From positions 1,302,001 to 1,366,000 of the forward strand of contig NC_064680.1 in assembly GCF_023278565.1 (NCBI RefSeq): 64,000 nucleotides of DNA, given 5' to 3'. The DNA comes from Colletotrichum lupini (Eukaryota > Ascomycota > Sordariomycetes > Glomerellales > Glomerellaceae). Shown here piece by piece: positions 48,251 through 60,395 of the stretch. A model generated the notes under the pieces. That model was not told the origin of the DNA and made no database searches. It worked only from the letters and a program-made list of their open reading frames with translations. A program made the position numbers and the translations under genes. Each line of letters starts with the position of its first letter. Position 1 is the first letter of the stretch.

Positions 48251-49972
48251 ATGACAACAAGCCAAACTACGCCTCAAGCAACCGGCTCCATTCTGCTGAA
48301 AGGCGGCACCCTACTGTTTCATAATGAGCGAGATGATGTGACGCCTCTCAAGAATACCGACATACTTGTGCAAGGCAACCGTATTGCCAAGATTGGAAAA
48401 GCAATTGCACTCCCGGCAGGAGCTCAGCTCGTCGACTGCAGCGGCAAGATCATTAGCCCAGGTTTTGTTGACACCCATCACCACCTTTGGCAGACCCAGC
48501 TCAAGGGGTGCCATGCAGACCAATCAATCTTTGACTACGTTCCCTCTGGTAAGTTAATTTATGTCTATATCAACGAAGAATTATAGAGCAGCCTCGTTAA
48601 CACAGCTCAGGTTATTGGCAAAGCCATGTCTATTCTCCCAAGGACATGTTCTGGGGCCAGTTGGGTGGCGCACTGGAAGCGATAGATGCTGGAACAACTT
48701 TCGTACTTGATCATGCTCATGGCAATCAAACCAATGACCATGGTAGGACTCTTTCGGCGAATGGAGGAGTTATTTAGCAGAATAACATACTGATGAACTC
48801 ATTACATAGCCACCCAAGCGCTATCAGCCACAATTGCTTCAGGTATTCGCTCAATTTTCGCCTACTCCCAAGCCCCATACTTCACGAAATGGGACTCTAA
48901 AACCTGCGAGCTATCAATGGATATCATGCCAGACTCAAGCATGGCGCATATCTTTGAGCTTGCAAAAGCACAGCCCTATGGAAACGGGAGGGTTCAAATC
49001 GGATTCGGATTCGACTACTGGTTTCTCCCCAAAGAGGCCATCGTAGGCATTTTCAACGGACTTCGCCATGCTGGTATCAAGCTTTTTACCTCTCACTACG
49101 CGAAAAATCCAACCTTTGGTACGTATGCTGGCGCTTGGCGTTACTATTTTCCCATGGATATGTGAAATTCTGATTGGAAGCCAGGAGCAAACCCCCTGAT
49201 CCATACCCTGGAGGCTTATGGTCTCATCAAGTCACCTAGTGACATCTTGCTGTCGCACGCCACAGGCCTTGATGCGAGCGAGAAAGCCAAACTGGCTGAA
49301 ACCCAGGTTGCTGTGTCGAGCACTCCAGACACAGAAGCTCAGATGGGCTTCGGCTGGCCTCTTGCCTTCTCATCAGGCATTAACTACACGATCGGTGTCG
49401 ATTGCCACACAAATAACACATCCTCAATCCTGTCTCTCGCTCGATCTGCTTTGCAGATGGCGCGCCAACGCGAGGCGATTGCGGAGACAAATGGTTCAGA
49501 TGGCGCTCCTCAAAAACTGAATCTCCAGCCGGCGGGCAGCACCCAGGATGCTTTCAACGCAGCGACCATCAGAGGAGCGCGTGCGGTGCTTTTGGGGGAC
49601 GAGATTGGGTCCCTAAAGGAGGGAAAGTTGGCTGACCTGGTCCTCTTTGATGCTGCCGGGAGTGTGACAATGAGTTGCGTAGCAGACTCGGATCCTTTGA
49701 CTGCGGTTGTTCGTCACAGCGATATTCGAGATATCGAGGCTGTTCTCATAGACGGAGTCTGGAGGAAGCAAGGAGGCAAAGTCTGCCCAGTGACCGTTGC
49801 AGAGACAGGATCCACTTTGCAGTGGGCTGAAATCAGGGATAAGTTGCTTGAGAGCCAGCGGGAGATTCAGCAGCGACAGAAGAATTTGAATATGGAAAAG
49901 GCGAAGGAGGCTCTTGTTGCCATGTATCGGATCGACACAAACAACTTGATCGAGAAGCAAAAAAAAACTTAG
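48251..49972 (+). CDS. Amidohydrolase-superfamily deaminase/hydrolase (TRZ/ATZ, cytosine-deaminase-like)
   Basis: Four exons (48251-48548, 48611-48742, 48810-49118, 49185-49972), all introns GT-AG and in phase, giving 508 residues. The N-terminal beta-sandwich is followed by the metal-binding HxH motif in SPGFVDTHHHLWQT (about residues 72-85). AGTTFVLDHAHGNQ, LSHATGLDASE, GVDCHTNNTSS and the C-terminal GSLKEGKLADLVLFDA follow, as in chlorohydrolase, guanine-deaminase-like and 5-methylthioadenosine-deaminase-like enzymes. Such enzymes remove amino or chloro groups or hydrolyse cyclic amides using a divalent metal. This suggests a nitrogen-containing pathway substrate, which is inference. Appears intact; the C-terminus is a charged helix (REIQQRQKNLNMEKAKEAL). 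Confidence 0.88.
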
Positions 49973-50365
49973 GACTTTAGCACGTATGAGTAACTTAGGA
50001 GAATGGCACTTGCTATACCTTCTTGTACATGCACGTTAATACAGTTTTGTAGCATACACCAGGGCTAATCCGTTGAATATCAAACTGCTTCTTCACACCT
50101 AGAAGCGACGCACCGTCGAAGTGCCGAATAGGCGGTGGGCAGATCACATCTAGCCGGCCGAAAGAGCGAGGCGGCGCAACGACCCCGAGAGTCACGTAAT
50201 GTAGGTAGCCTTCTCCCCGCAGAAGGTCTAACCTTGCTCAAAGTCGCGAGGGATATTAGAATGCAACTGTCAGCCCCTTGACTCTACCATTCTGTTTGTC
50301 TTTGTGATCCATCGCTGTCCTCTTTTTGCAATTCCAAATTCAAGCTCTTTCCCACACGCACAAAG
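49973..50365 (+). promoter_or_regulatory. NmrA-like gene promoter with CGGCCGA motif
   Basis: CCGGCCGAAA at 50154-50163 (reverse complement TTTCGGCCGG) is about 205 bp upstream of the next start codon. A pyrimidine-rich region precedes the ATG. No gene otherwise. Confidence 0.45.
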
Positions 50366-51361
50366 ATGGCTGTATCAGAGAACAACGCAACCAAGACCGT
50401 TGCTTTGGCTGGGGTGAGTCATAACATGCTTTGATCAACGACGATCACTTCAATCCCAGAGCAATCAACTGATTCGAAGAGCGTATTCGATCAGGCGAGC
50501 GGTAACTTGGGTCTTCGTATCCTAGAATCCCTGCTCGATGCAGAGTTCGATGTGACAGTCTTAATTCGCCGCGAAAGCACCCCGATTGATTACCCTGTCA
50601 AAGCCCGAGTGGTAGAAGTCGACTATGATTCGCCCGAGTCACTCAAGAATGCTCTTGGGGGCACCGACGCTGTAGTTTCTGCAGTCGGCAAGCAGAATGG
50701 ATTGCAGAGCCAGTTCAAACTCATCGATGCTGCGATCGCCGCTGGGGTAAAACGATTCATCCCGTCGGAGTTCGGTGCGGATCTCCAGAACCCTAAGATT
50801 CGTGCCTTTCCGACCTACCGAACTAAGGTAGAGGTCGAAGATTACCTGGAGAAGGAAGTCCGGGACACTGGATTGACTTACACCTACGTCTACAACAGCG
50901 TTTTGTTTGACGAAGGCCTGTCACTCGGGGCATTTGCGAACTTCTCGACCCGGACAGTGAACATCTTCGATGGCGGGGACACAACATTTTCTGCAACGAG
51001 AATCAAGACAGTCGCGCAGGCTGTTGCTGCTATCCTCAAGAACCTGGACGCAACTAAGAACAAGGCCGTTCGTATCCGAGACCTTGCGATGACCCCAAAG
51101 CAGCTACTAGAAACTCTCAAAGCGTTGGATCAAGATCACGCTTGGAAGGCGGTTGCAGTCAACACCGAATCGCTTGTCAAGAACGCCGAACATGAGCTAG
51201 CATCGGGCAAGTTCAGCCCAAAGGCATTCGCGGCATTTGCATTGAGAGCGACCTTTGCTCCAGAGCATGCACAGGATTATAGTCGCGACAACGAGCTCTT
51301 GGGTATAATTCACATGACGAAGGAAGATATCCAAGGGGTCTTGGCTGCAAGACTGTGCTGA
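50366..51361 (+). CDS. NmrA-like / isoflavone-reductase-like NAD(P)-binding protein
   Basis: Two exons (50366-50413 and 50495-51361; the 81-bp intron splits the cofactor loop) give 304 residues. VALAG before the intron and ASGNLGLRIL after it form the GASGNLG Rossmann motif of atypical SDRs. VTVLIRRES is consistent with NADP binding, then DAVVSAVG, GVKRFIPSEFGAD and TYTYVYNSVLFDE follow. Relatives are phenylcoumaran-benzylic-ether reductase-like and NmrA redox sensors, so it may either reduce an aromatic intermediate or sense NADP. The catalytic Lys expected after TYR in YRTKVEVEDYL is present (TK), which favours enzymatic activity. Convergent with the following regulator gene (99 bp apart). 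Intact. Confidence 0.88.
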
Positions 51362-51460
51362 TCTCGCATCTCTGGGCTCTGGAAAATCTAGATATCTTAG
51401 TTAGAATTGACATCTTGAGACGCGAAATTTCCATGACCGCGAAGAGGCTCACTTGATACT

Positions 51461-54189
51461 CTAAGTATGACTAAAATACAATTGGCCGTCTGCATTGGTG
51501 AAATCGCACATATCGTCCATCTCCAAGAGGGGCCCTATCATCTCGTCTGCATTATACATCGCTGTGTCGAATTCTCGCTCAGCGCTACGGGGCATAGAAA
51601 CTACACTCGACTGAGCATTGTCGCTTTGAACAAGATTCGTGCTGGCGTGTGGTCTTGCAATGCCCTTGGACGAGAACCGACCTCCCAATATCGGACGTTT
51701 CGCAGCAGAGGATGCCGACGATGAGCGCCGATCTGATAAAAACGATTTCCGGCGACCCAACTCCTTCTTTCTCCGTCTTCTCGCCTTGTCAATACTTCTC
51801 ATTACTGAGCGCCACTGGTGTACCCGACTATGCCTCGTCGATGAGTCCCAACGAAGAACAGCACTTTGCTCCACAACTCGCCATGCCTTGTCGGCATCCC
51901 TACCCAAAGGCTGGTTGCACAGCTCTGAAAGAACAACCGCAAAAGCGTGCCACTCATTGTAGCACTTTGTAAGCCATGACCACTGCGCTACTTGCGGATC
52001 AGTTCGGAGACGGTACGAATGCGCCATACAGTCGATGGCGTTCTGGAAAGCGCGCCTCTTTTGCTCGTCGGTGAGGGAAACACCAGATGATAATGGGTTG
52101 AGGACCATAAGGCGTAGATTTGCGACAATGGTGCCGACAAAGGAAGTTATAAGCTTGAGCAAATGCGACGTCAGAGTTTGGATGTCATGTCTGAAGTTTG
52201 GATGCCTTAGTTGTGTGCAACTTACACAGTGTAAAGAGCCATGAGATGGTTGACTCTTGGATATCTTGCTGGCCATATTTTCTCGCTGTCTCTCAACCCA
52301 GGCCTCCTTGTCGGCTATCGTCATTGAGACAAAGTTCATTCCGGATGTTGGGTCGATTCTCCGAGTGTCAATTATCGTACGCCAGATATCTGATGCCCAG
52401 CAACGGGCAGCAGTGAAGGACATGGTCGTGATTCCCTTAGACTCGGAGGGGTACTCTGTCATACCCGGGTATAGGTCCTCATCATTCACATTGATTGGGG
52501 GTCTTGAATCGAAGCTACTCAACTCTAGACTAATGACAAATGTGATTAGTCTCGATGCAAGCGTTTAATGGGTATCAACAACTTACAGGCCAGATGAACA
52601 CGAGTAGTCTTCGGACGCTGGCGTATCTAGAATGCAGATATTCCACCACAATCGTCGACGCATCTCAGCTTCGAAAGGGGGGAGATTGAACGTGCTCCCA
52701 TCTCGATGCATGCCTAGGGACTGAGCAAGCCGCACAGCTAGTCCTGTCATGCTCCATGAATACGTAGGGTCTCTGCACCGTAACGTAATGAGGTAAACCA
52801 CAAAAGCTTGCAGTGTGAGCATGTCATCCGTTACCATCAACCTCGCACGAGCAAACGCAGCGTCAGCACCTCGCCTAAATTTCCCCAACAAATCACATTG
52901 AGCTGATCCGAAACGCGCCTCGCATTCATCATCGGACAGACTGTTTACTGCACCAACATAGATGACAAACAAGAGGGCTTCCAAGGGGGCTGTAAGATTT
53001 TGTGGGTTTTGCATTGCTTCGAGGACGGCCAGTTCAACCGAGGGTATGTGCAGGACGGTAGCGACAGGGTGTACGTTGGTGTTGTACAGCTGCCATGCTT
53101 CTAGTCTCTGATTGCGAGGAGGATGCAGGGAGTAAGTGTCGGTTTCTTGGGTGCCGCCAGTAGATAGCAAGGAATACTGCAAAAGTTCTGACCGAGACGA
53201 TGATGTCTGCTCTTCGAACTCGGAATCGTCCTCGCTGATCACGCCATCTTCCAGGTCATTCTATCGATAAACAGTCAGCATATCACGAGAGAATCACCAA
53301 CTGCCTTCTCTAAGGTAGATTGACGTACCTCGGTATGCAAAGCTTCCCAGAATGTTCCACTGACGTATCTTTCACGACCGTCATCCCTAACGAGCTTCCC
53401 CGTCGAGGTCCCGTATGGTGACCAAGAGTTGACCGAATCGCCGTGAGCACTGTCACAGTCAATGTTGGGAATCTCGATGTTCGATGCGTCGCCGTCTGTG
53501 GAATCAAGAATCCCCGCCGGAGATTTCGGGCCGAGAGAGATCGCGGCCTGTTCCACCTGCATAGTGCTGAAATTGATCGCGACGCTCTCTTTCCTCGTGT
53601 CTCTACATGCGCTTGTCGACGAGCCGATTGAATTCGGGGGGGTTGGTGGTGAAGGTGAGGCAGAATCATTATTGAATTCTGGTAGTTGCGTTTGAGGGAG
53701 TGTTGATATTGACTCTGGACGGGAGCTTGACCCTACGATGGGGGCAGAGGATCCTGGAATATTGCCTTGTTGCATACATTCTGCCAGGGTCTTGAACATC
53801 GGCTCCAGACGGTGAAGCTGCTCCCACAGCTGATTGTCAGTGAGAAACTGCCGCGCAGCCGAGCTTCCTTCAGGCGGATATACACAGTCTGTTCCAGACT
53901 TCTCGCAGTGATGACACGGTTGTTTCTTGTCGCAACCGACCTTCCGGCGACGGCATGCTGTGCAGACGCGGCGTGGGAGGGGCTGGTTTCGAGATGTCTT
54001 GCTTTGTTGGTTGGATTGAAGAGGCTGCTGCTGCTGCTGTTGTTGCTGTCCTTGCTGGTGCCGGTCTTCTGTGTTGGAGGGATTCCATGCAGCGACAATG
54101 GAGTCCGCAATTGCTTGATTGCCGGGCGAGGCTTGCGATCGAGCCTTCGCCGGGGTTTCAAGCACTCCAGGCCCCATAATCTTACACAA
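51461..54189 (-). CDS. Zn2Cys6 fungal-specific transcription factor (regulator 1)
   Basis: Four exons (54189-53329, 53260-52587, 52529-52226, 52153-51461) joined in phase give about 843 residues. The Zn(II)2Cys6 cluster is at about residues 75-102: CTACRRRKVGC, DKKQPC, HHC and EKSGTDC. It is preceded by a poly-Gln tract and followed by a linker (QLWEQLHRLEPMFKTL). The middle-homology (Fungal_trans) region includes WSMTGLAVRLAQSLGMHRDG and FEAEMRRRLWWNICILD. It is a paralogue of the gene at 57574-60201: the last two shared introns have identical positions and phase, and exon 3 is 304 bp in both. GGCCGAAAA (54218) lies just upstream of its start, so autoregulation is possible. Intact. Confidence 0.92.
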
Positions 54190-55062
54190 GCGGACTCTAC
54201 GGTCTGAACACCCGAGAGGCCGAAAAGATAAGCCGAGTTTTTGCTTCGTCCTTGGATCTATAAGGACAATACGCCTAACGTGAACGTCGCTTGCTCATGA
54301 GTTGTCTACCTATATCGTGAAGATGAGTTGCTTCATGTGTACCGCGTTGCATCACGCGTGATTGCGGACAGATTGAGGATTTCGAAGGAAAGACTTGCTT
54401 TGCAAAACAAGCAGAAGATAACGAAGGCTGGAGTAATAAATTACATGGAGATAAGGTGATGGAAAAGGGAGGGATCACGAGGGAGATTCATCACCACCAA
54501 GCCATGTTGGGACGAGGCGCACGAAGGGAACATGATGTAGGCCGAGAGATAAGGCCTGGACAGGGGGGGCGAAGTGCGGGGAGAAGCACCTACACACGAA
54601 TCACGATGGACACAATTACCAACCCAAGACGTGTTTGTAAGAGCGCAGCAGCTGAAGCGGCACTGCGTTACCTTTTCTCTACCTTTCTTGTTCACGGCAC
54701 ATGGGACCGTGGCATAGATCAACGCCATGGCGGACTAGGGCTCTTAGATGATAAAGTGTTTGGCGGGGAACCCGTCCGGCAGTCCACTCCTGCGCACTAC
54801 GTTGGCCCCTGATGATAGCGCTGTGGGGTTGTAGCCGTGTTTGGGAATGTGGATATGATTAGCAGAGAAGTAAACTCGGCCGATCCCTCCGGTCCAGCTC
54901 TCCGTTCTAACCCCAGTCGGCGTTTCGGAGAGCGAAGTATTCCAGAGCGAACGTGAACTTAAACCGACGTCAGCATATTCTGTATAAGTTGAGGTGGTCC
55001 CTAAATCAATCAATCAATATTGCTCCATGTTAAGCTAGAGAGATATTTACACAGGCGACAAC
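54190..55062. promoter_or_regulatory. Divergent region regulator 1 / YCII protein with two CGGCC motifs
   Basis: It holds GGCCGAAAA (54218-54226, near regulator 1) and TCGGCCGA (54876-54883, about 180 bp before the YCII start). Open frames of 67-118 codons here have no recognisable features and are treated as chance. Confidence 0.45.
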
Positions 55063-55554
55063 ATGGCAGCAATGGAGACATCATCGAACCAGCAGATAGG
55101 AAACTCGGAGTGGCTCATTCACGTCCCAGACTTCCCGGAGGCCAAAGACCGAAGGGCTGCGGTGTTCCCGTATGTCTCAGCCCAGACTCAGAGGGCAGAT
55201 TATGAATTGACATCCCGACGCGAAACAGACAACACATTGAGCGGATGAAAACAGATCCTCAAGGGTTTTGGGTGTTTGGAGGTGGGATATCCGCTGCCCC
55301 GTGGCCGTCGTTCATTAATGCCGTCCAAATCCATGTTTAGCTAACATTTGGTCAACGCAGGAGCCACTTTGGCGGAGCCCGTGGGCCCCGGGCAAACCCC
55401 GCACATCACGGGCAGTGCCATGCTTGTCTTTGCGCCCACACGGGAAAGGATTTTAGCGCGACTCATGGATGATCCGTTGGTCAAGGAGAAGATCTGGGAT
55501 ATTGAGAAGGCTCAGATTCATCCATTCTTGCGTCCGAAAAGAACTCCCCTCTGA
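55063..55554 (+). CDS. YCII-domain protein
   Basis: Three exons (55063-55169, 55229-55281, 55361-55554) give 117 residues. This assembly removes an apparent stop in the continuous frame. The protein reads EWLIHVPDFPEAKDRR, then QHIERMKTDPQGFWVFGG, ATLAEP, ITGSAMLVFAPTRERILARL and KIWDIEKAQIHPF, matching the YCII fold (ferredoxin-like dimeric alpha/beta barrel) also found in muconolactone-isomerase-like proteins. Such proteins are common in aromatic catabolism clusters, where they may act on lactones or chlorinated ring-cleavage products, but their reactions are mostly unproven. The 59-bp first intron (GTATGT...ACAG) is inferred from family continuity. Intact. Confidence 0.8.
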
Positions 55555-55798
55555 GACATCTAGTTATTACTATCCAGTCTGGTTGGTTCAAGAAGGAGAT
55601 ATTGCGTGTGCTTAAAAACGCGTACGAGCGAGACAAGTTGGCAATGAATTATCCAATCATCAGTAACAATGGGTTGTGAAGAAATGAACACCAAATCCTT
55701 AGAACAAGAGCCTCAGAAACTCGCAGTCCCTTAACATAGACGATTGCATATGTTGAACCCTGTTTGTCTGACTTTTCCCTCATGTCTAGTACTCAATT

Positions 55799-57223
55799 TC
55801 AAGTGATGTTACGCCCCGCAAGATGATCAACCCAAACTCGTCGCCAGAATTCCCCGAGAAGCTTTGCGCTCTCGGAATCTCCCGCTGGAAGCAACTGGCT
55901 CACATAGACAGCCCCAAGCCCACTTTCTCGGTTAACGAACCACCCAATATTTGGCATCCCGTTCCATGTCAGACATTTTGCGGGGAGGTTAGGCGTATCC
56001 TCTTTGATTACCATACCACCCAGTCCGAATGCTACTCCGGGGCATCCCGTGTCGTCCCCCGTCAGTTGTTTATGCAAAGCCTATCGGTCCTTCGTGTTAG
56101 AGTTTGGGGCGCTTAGCTTGGCTGCTACGCCATGGGGTGGGGAGCTAGGCATACCTCTTGTTTGATCAACCCTTCGTATTGACTGGTGCCTTGATGAAAC
56201 TGAGGAGTGAACATTTCTGTCACGAAGTCGGCTTTCAGAAGCACTGGACTGTCCTTGAGTAGGTCTGTCAAGACTTTGACGAAGTCTGACGTAGTAGTGA
56301 TGAGTCCCATCCCACCGGAGGTCTCCTGTGCATCTTCCGGGTAAGGTGAAGGGATGGGGGCCAGCTTTCCCTCACCGGTTCGTACAAACATTTGAGCTAG
56401 TAGTTTCTGCATATCCGGTCTTTCTGTTATGTGGAGTGTTGTGTTCGTAAGACCAAGAGGTCTGAACACATGCTCTTCCATGTAAGTTGCCAGTTTCATA
56501 TTGCTCAACCTCTCCACAAGCACCCCAGCCCAGTCCAAACTAGCACCATAGACCCAGCTAGTTCCAGGCTCAAACAAAAGGGGAAGTGAAAAAGCTTCGA
56601 TGGTTCTCCCGCTCATCACTAGGGGCTGTTCGCCTCTTGATTTTCGCCATGCTACGAGCAGTGGATGCATGGCGTCATAAGATATGCCGCTGGTGTGGGT
56701 CAGCAAATGCCTAACCGTTATTTTGTTCTTGGCTCTTTCGAGCCTGAAAGATGTAGTAGAGTCCGGCAATATGATTTCGGGGTCCTTAAGCTCGGGCAGT
56801 ATCGTTTCAACCTCGTCATCGAGACCTATCATTTTCTTCTCGACGCATTGCAGTACAGAGATTGTTGTAATCAGCTTTGTGCAAGAGAATCCGCGAAAAG
56901 CATCATCAAGAGTGATTTGCTCTTTGACGTCTGCCCTCTTGATCCCATGGCATTGGCTGTAGAGAATCTCTGTATCGTCTATTAATGAGAAGTCCCTCAG
57001 TCTTTCTTAGTGGCGGGGTCAACTCGCCATGTTTGTTGAATGCAGCCAGAGCAACACCGGGAAGACTCGGTGAGTCTCCTTTTGTCAAAGATACCAGGCT
57101 TTCCTCGCAACTGAGCTTCATCTTCAAGTGATCAATAGTTTGCACTGCCGAGAAAAGAGTTGATGGTGTACAGAGATTCAATCGCAGTAGGCTGATTGTC
57201 TGAAGGACTGCTGGGTCGATCAT
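55799..57223 (-). CDS. Serine beta-lactamase-like / esterase-type hydrolase
   Basis: Class C beta-lactamase-related (penicillin-binding-protein-fold) hydrolase; fungal members often act as esterases or transacylases rather than on antibiotics. The SxxK nucleophile motif is FSCTKL. Then come TVRHLLTHTSGIS, LPLLFEPGTSWVYGASLDWAG (YxS-type second motif), TSGGMGLITTTSDF and, after an intron at about 56128-56060, GLGGMVIK, WNGMPNIGWFVNRESGLG and YVSQLLPAGD. Between the first exon (SLPGVALAAFNKHG) and ILYSQCHGIKR the frame changes near 57000 and no clean GT-AG intron restores it. Either a small indel has damaged the gene or the splice is unusual. The start is taken at 57223; the ATG at 57122 is an alternative. 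Confidence 0.75.
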
Positions 57224-57573
57224 TCGTCGAACGTGCTCTAGAAGACTACTTTTTCATAAGCCTGTGACTGATTTTGACGGTCACATATTTGCTCTCTTTG
57301 CATCTCTGAGAGTCTTAATGTGGTGTCCTGACTTCAAGTGGGGCTGGAAGTCAAAAGCTTTACCCGGCGACTTCGGCCGACTACCTCAGCTACCACTTCA
57401 ATCTGACTTCTCTGGGCTCTGCCTAAGTACCCAATGGCAGGCCTTGAATCGTTTTCGGCCGGGTCTCCGGGTCCTGGTTTTTTCTAAGCCAAGTTGGCAT
57501 CTACTTCTCATCTTTAGTCCGAAGCCCTTCTTTCCTGTTGACGCACGAATGCCTACCATCTTCGCCCGACAAC
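57224..57573. promoter_or_regulatory. Divergent promoter beta-lactamase-like / regulator 2 with two motif copies
   Basis: TCGGCCGA at 57373-57380 and TCGGCCGG (preceded by TTT) at 57455-57462, 82 bp apart, in a 350-bp divergent region. Two copies between an enzyme gene and a regulator gene are consistent with autoregulation. Confidence 0.5.
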
Positions 57574-60201
57574 ATGTCAGACAACATCGAAACGTCTTCA
57601 AAGCAACAGTCGACTACCGACGGACAGTCGACAACTGCTTCTGCTGCTCCTCCCAAACAACCAAGTAATGCAGGGAGAAAACGGCGCTCGTGTCTTTTGT
57701 GTAGCAAACGGAAGGTCAAGTGCGACAAGCAGAAGCCATGTCGGAATTGCGTCAAATACGGGGGCGAATGCGTATTCCCTGCCGCTAAGACAAGCCAGAC
57801 ACAGATGGTTATGACACCTGAGCTAGTGGAAATGCTTCAAAGACTAGAGAAAGTTGTTCAAACTTTGGAGCCGAAAGATGGAGACAGGCAGGATCCCGTA
57901 GATCCTCAGCAAGCCCACAAAAACAATGATGAAGGTGACCGAGAACGACCTCAGTCTCCGATTCCTTCGCCTTTGGCTGAAGACCTCGGCGCTACGGACT
58001 TGGGATCTTCCGGTCCGACGATTGGCCCAGGAGTCCAAATAGGTCGTTCAAACCCACCCAGTGCCGAGTTGCAAAGTGTAACATCAAGCCATGGTGGCAG
58101 TGATGGCAGGATTGTTCGCGATGCCGGGAGGGACACCTATGTAAGACGATGGTTTTGGGAGGATTGTAAAAGTGAAGTCAGATAATGCACAACATCAAAC
58201 CGTATCCTCGGCTAATGATAAGTAGATCAGCAGCGTCTCTGCGACAGACGAAGATCGCTCAGACGACGATGACTTCGAAGATACCGCTTCTAATCCTTTC
58301 GCCAATTGGTGCTCGAAGAAACCGGAAAGTTTGAGTTTAGATAACGAAACTACGAGCTCAAAGAGAAGGATTCTTTCTATAATTGGCGATCAAAAACTGC
58401 ACTTGTGGGGCGTTTACAAAGAAAGAGTTGAGCCGCTGACCAAGTTGCTCCATTTGCCGTCGCTGGAGCAGGCAGTGACCGGGCATCGCTTGGTGGACTT
58501 CGAAGACGGCACCCGTTGTATCATGCTGTCAATCTACTACGGCGCGGTAACAAGTCTGGGCGAAGAAGAGTGCGGCCAGCTCTTTCAAAGCAGACAAGCC
58601 CTGGTCCTGTCCGTCCTGCGGGACGAGGTAGAAGCAATGCTTTCGAAGGCCATGCTGATCCACACCGGGGATATCCAACCGTTGCAGGCATTAGTATTGT
58701 ACCTCATCTTCCTGCGACATCATGAACCTCGGCTCTCCTGGAACCTTTCGGGATTGGCCGTTAGACTTGCTCAGAATTTCGGCATTCATAGGGAAGGCAG
58801 TCTGTTCGGACTCTCAACATTCGACATCGAAATGCGACGCCGCCTTTGGTGGCAAATTGCAGTTCTGGACGCTCCATCGGCCGAGGACTATTCGGGTGAA
58901 TACAATTTGTAATACTTAAGACTTTCGCAGGCGCCCAGTAGAATAATTCGTTGACTTCTCCACAGACTCGAGATGAGTAGTTTCGATAGCCAGCCACCGC
59001 GGAATCTCAACGACATACAGCTGTATCCGGCAATGCTCGAGTATCCATCCGAAACTAGAGGCATCACGGAGATGACGTTTACATTAGCCCGATGCCAAAT
59101 CACGAGCATGTACCGTTGCATGGCGGACTCGAGAAGGCACTGTGAAAACATGAGCAAGAGCTATGCCGAAATGTCACAGCAAGAGCGCAACGATTGGATC
59201 GACTTTTGTGAGCAAGAGTTTTCTCAAAAGTTCCTTCAAAATTACTCGGCGACAAACGCTCTGCATTGGGTAAGTTTTCGGTTGTTCACGTCTGCCACCG
59301 CTTAGTATGAGCGTGAAGCTGAAGCACTTAGTGTTGACCAAACCCATCACAGGTTACCATGGTCCTGACGAGAATGCTATTTCACAAAGTTAGGCTGCAT
59401 GGCATCAACCCACATGTGGACTCGAAAGATATAACAGAGCCAACCCGCAAGCGATTATTCGCCGTCGCTGTCGAAGTCATAGAACTCAACTGCAAACTTC
59501 GGACTGATCCCCGAACGCGTCCTTGGCTTTGGCTTTTCAGCTCCTACACTCAGTGGCATGCATTCTCTCTGGTCCTTCACTGGCTTCGAACGGACCCTCT
59601 TTGCAAGGGATCCCGGCGAGCATGGCAGGCAATTGAAAAAGCCACCGTGTTGAGGTGGGAGCATCCTCCCTCATTGTTGAGCGGTCAAAAGCCGCAACAA
59701 TGGCGGTCTGTTCTCAGACAGCTGGGAAAGGCAAGATCTGCTCGACAAGAGGCTTTGGATAGAAGAGGAAGAAGGGGTTCACTTACGGCTTCAGAAAAGA
59801 CTGGGCAACCCTCGGCATTTTCACTAGCATCGACAACATCTCATGCTCTATCCTCTTCAGGCAGTTCGCTTCCGAAGCCTTCCCATTCCTATGATTCCTT
59901 GCTCTCAAGCAGCTCCCGGCATCAACACCAAGTTCAGACCCCGGAGGTGGTCCGAACAAATGCTCCGGGTCCTTTAACACCTCCCATCACCACTACGGAC
60001 GTCTCCCTGCAACGGGATCTGAGAACGCCAGAACAAGGAAATTCACAGAACACACACAGCGTCAACGGCTATCAGTTTGACGAGATTGGTGATGTGTTGC
60101 CGCACCCGGACCTGATGATGATCGATGAAACGACGTTCTCGGCCGAAGAATTTCAGGATCTTCAGGGATTTTCTTTTCTTGAAAACTATTCTCTAGAATA
60201 A
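57574..60201 (+). CDS. Zn2Cys6 fungal-specific transcription factor (regulator 2)
   Basis: Four exons (57574-58176, 58226-58908, 58966-59269, 59353-60201) in phase give about 812 residues. The Zn(II)2Cys6 cluster is at about residues 44-71: CLLCSKRKVKC, DKQKPC, RNC and VKYGGEC, followed by a coiled linker (VEMLQRLEKVVQTLE) for dimerisation. The Fungal_trans region contains WNLSGLAVRLAQNFGIHREG and FDIEMRRRLWWQIAVLD, and a Ser/Pro-rich tail follows. It is paralogous to the gene at 51461-54189 along its whole length: MSSFDS-PP...LYP-M-EYPSE in both, and the same intron positions. The first intron uses a weak donor (GTCAGA). TTCTCGGCCGAA at about 60140 lies inside its coding region. Intact. Confidence 0.9.
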
Positions 60202-60395
60202 TTTTGTCACGCTGAGTGTGACCTGCACCTCGTGCTGCCAATCATGATGACTTAATGAACACCATCACGTACTAGGCACTAATGATGCACGTATCTTGAG
60301 TTGCCACTTGCTTCATATGAATCAAAATCAAGTATCGAAAGATAAGTGTGCTGTTTCTAAACCAAGTAGTTCTCATGCTCTCGAGTGCACAACAT

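Noticed and set aside
54456..54812. 118-codon plus-strand frame between regulator 1 and YCII
   Set aside because: Basic, repetitive translation without domains; it lies in the divergent upstream region with motif copies.
55063..55248. YCII gene as truncated by an early TGA
   Set aside because: Two short GT-AG introns restore a complete family-length protein, so the stop is intronic or out of frame, not a lesion.
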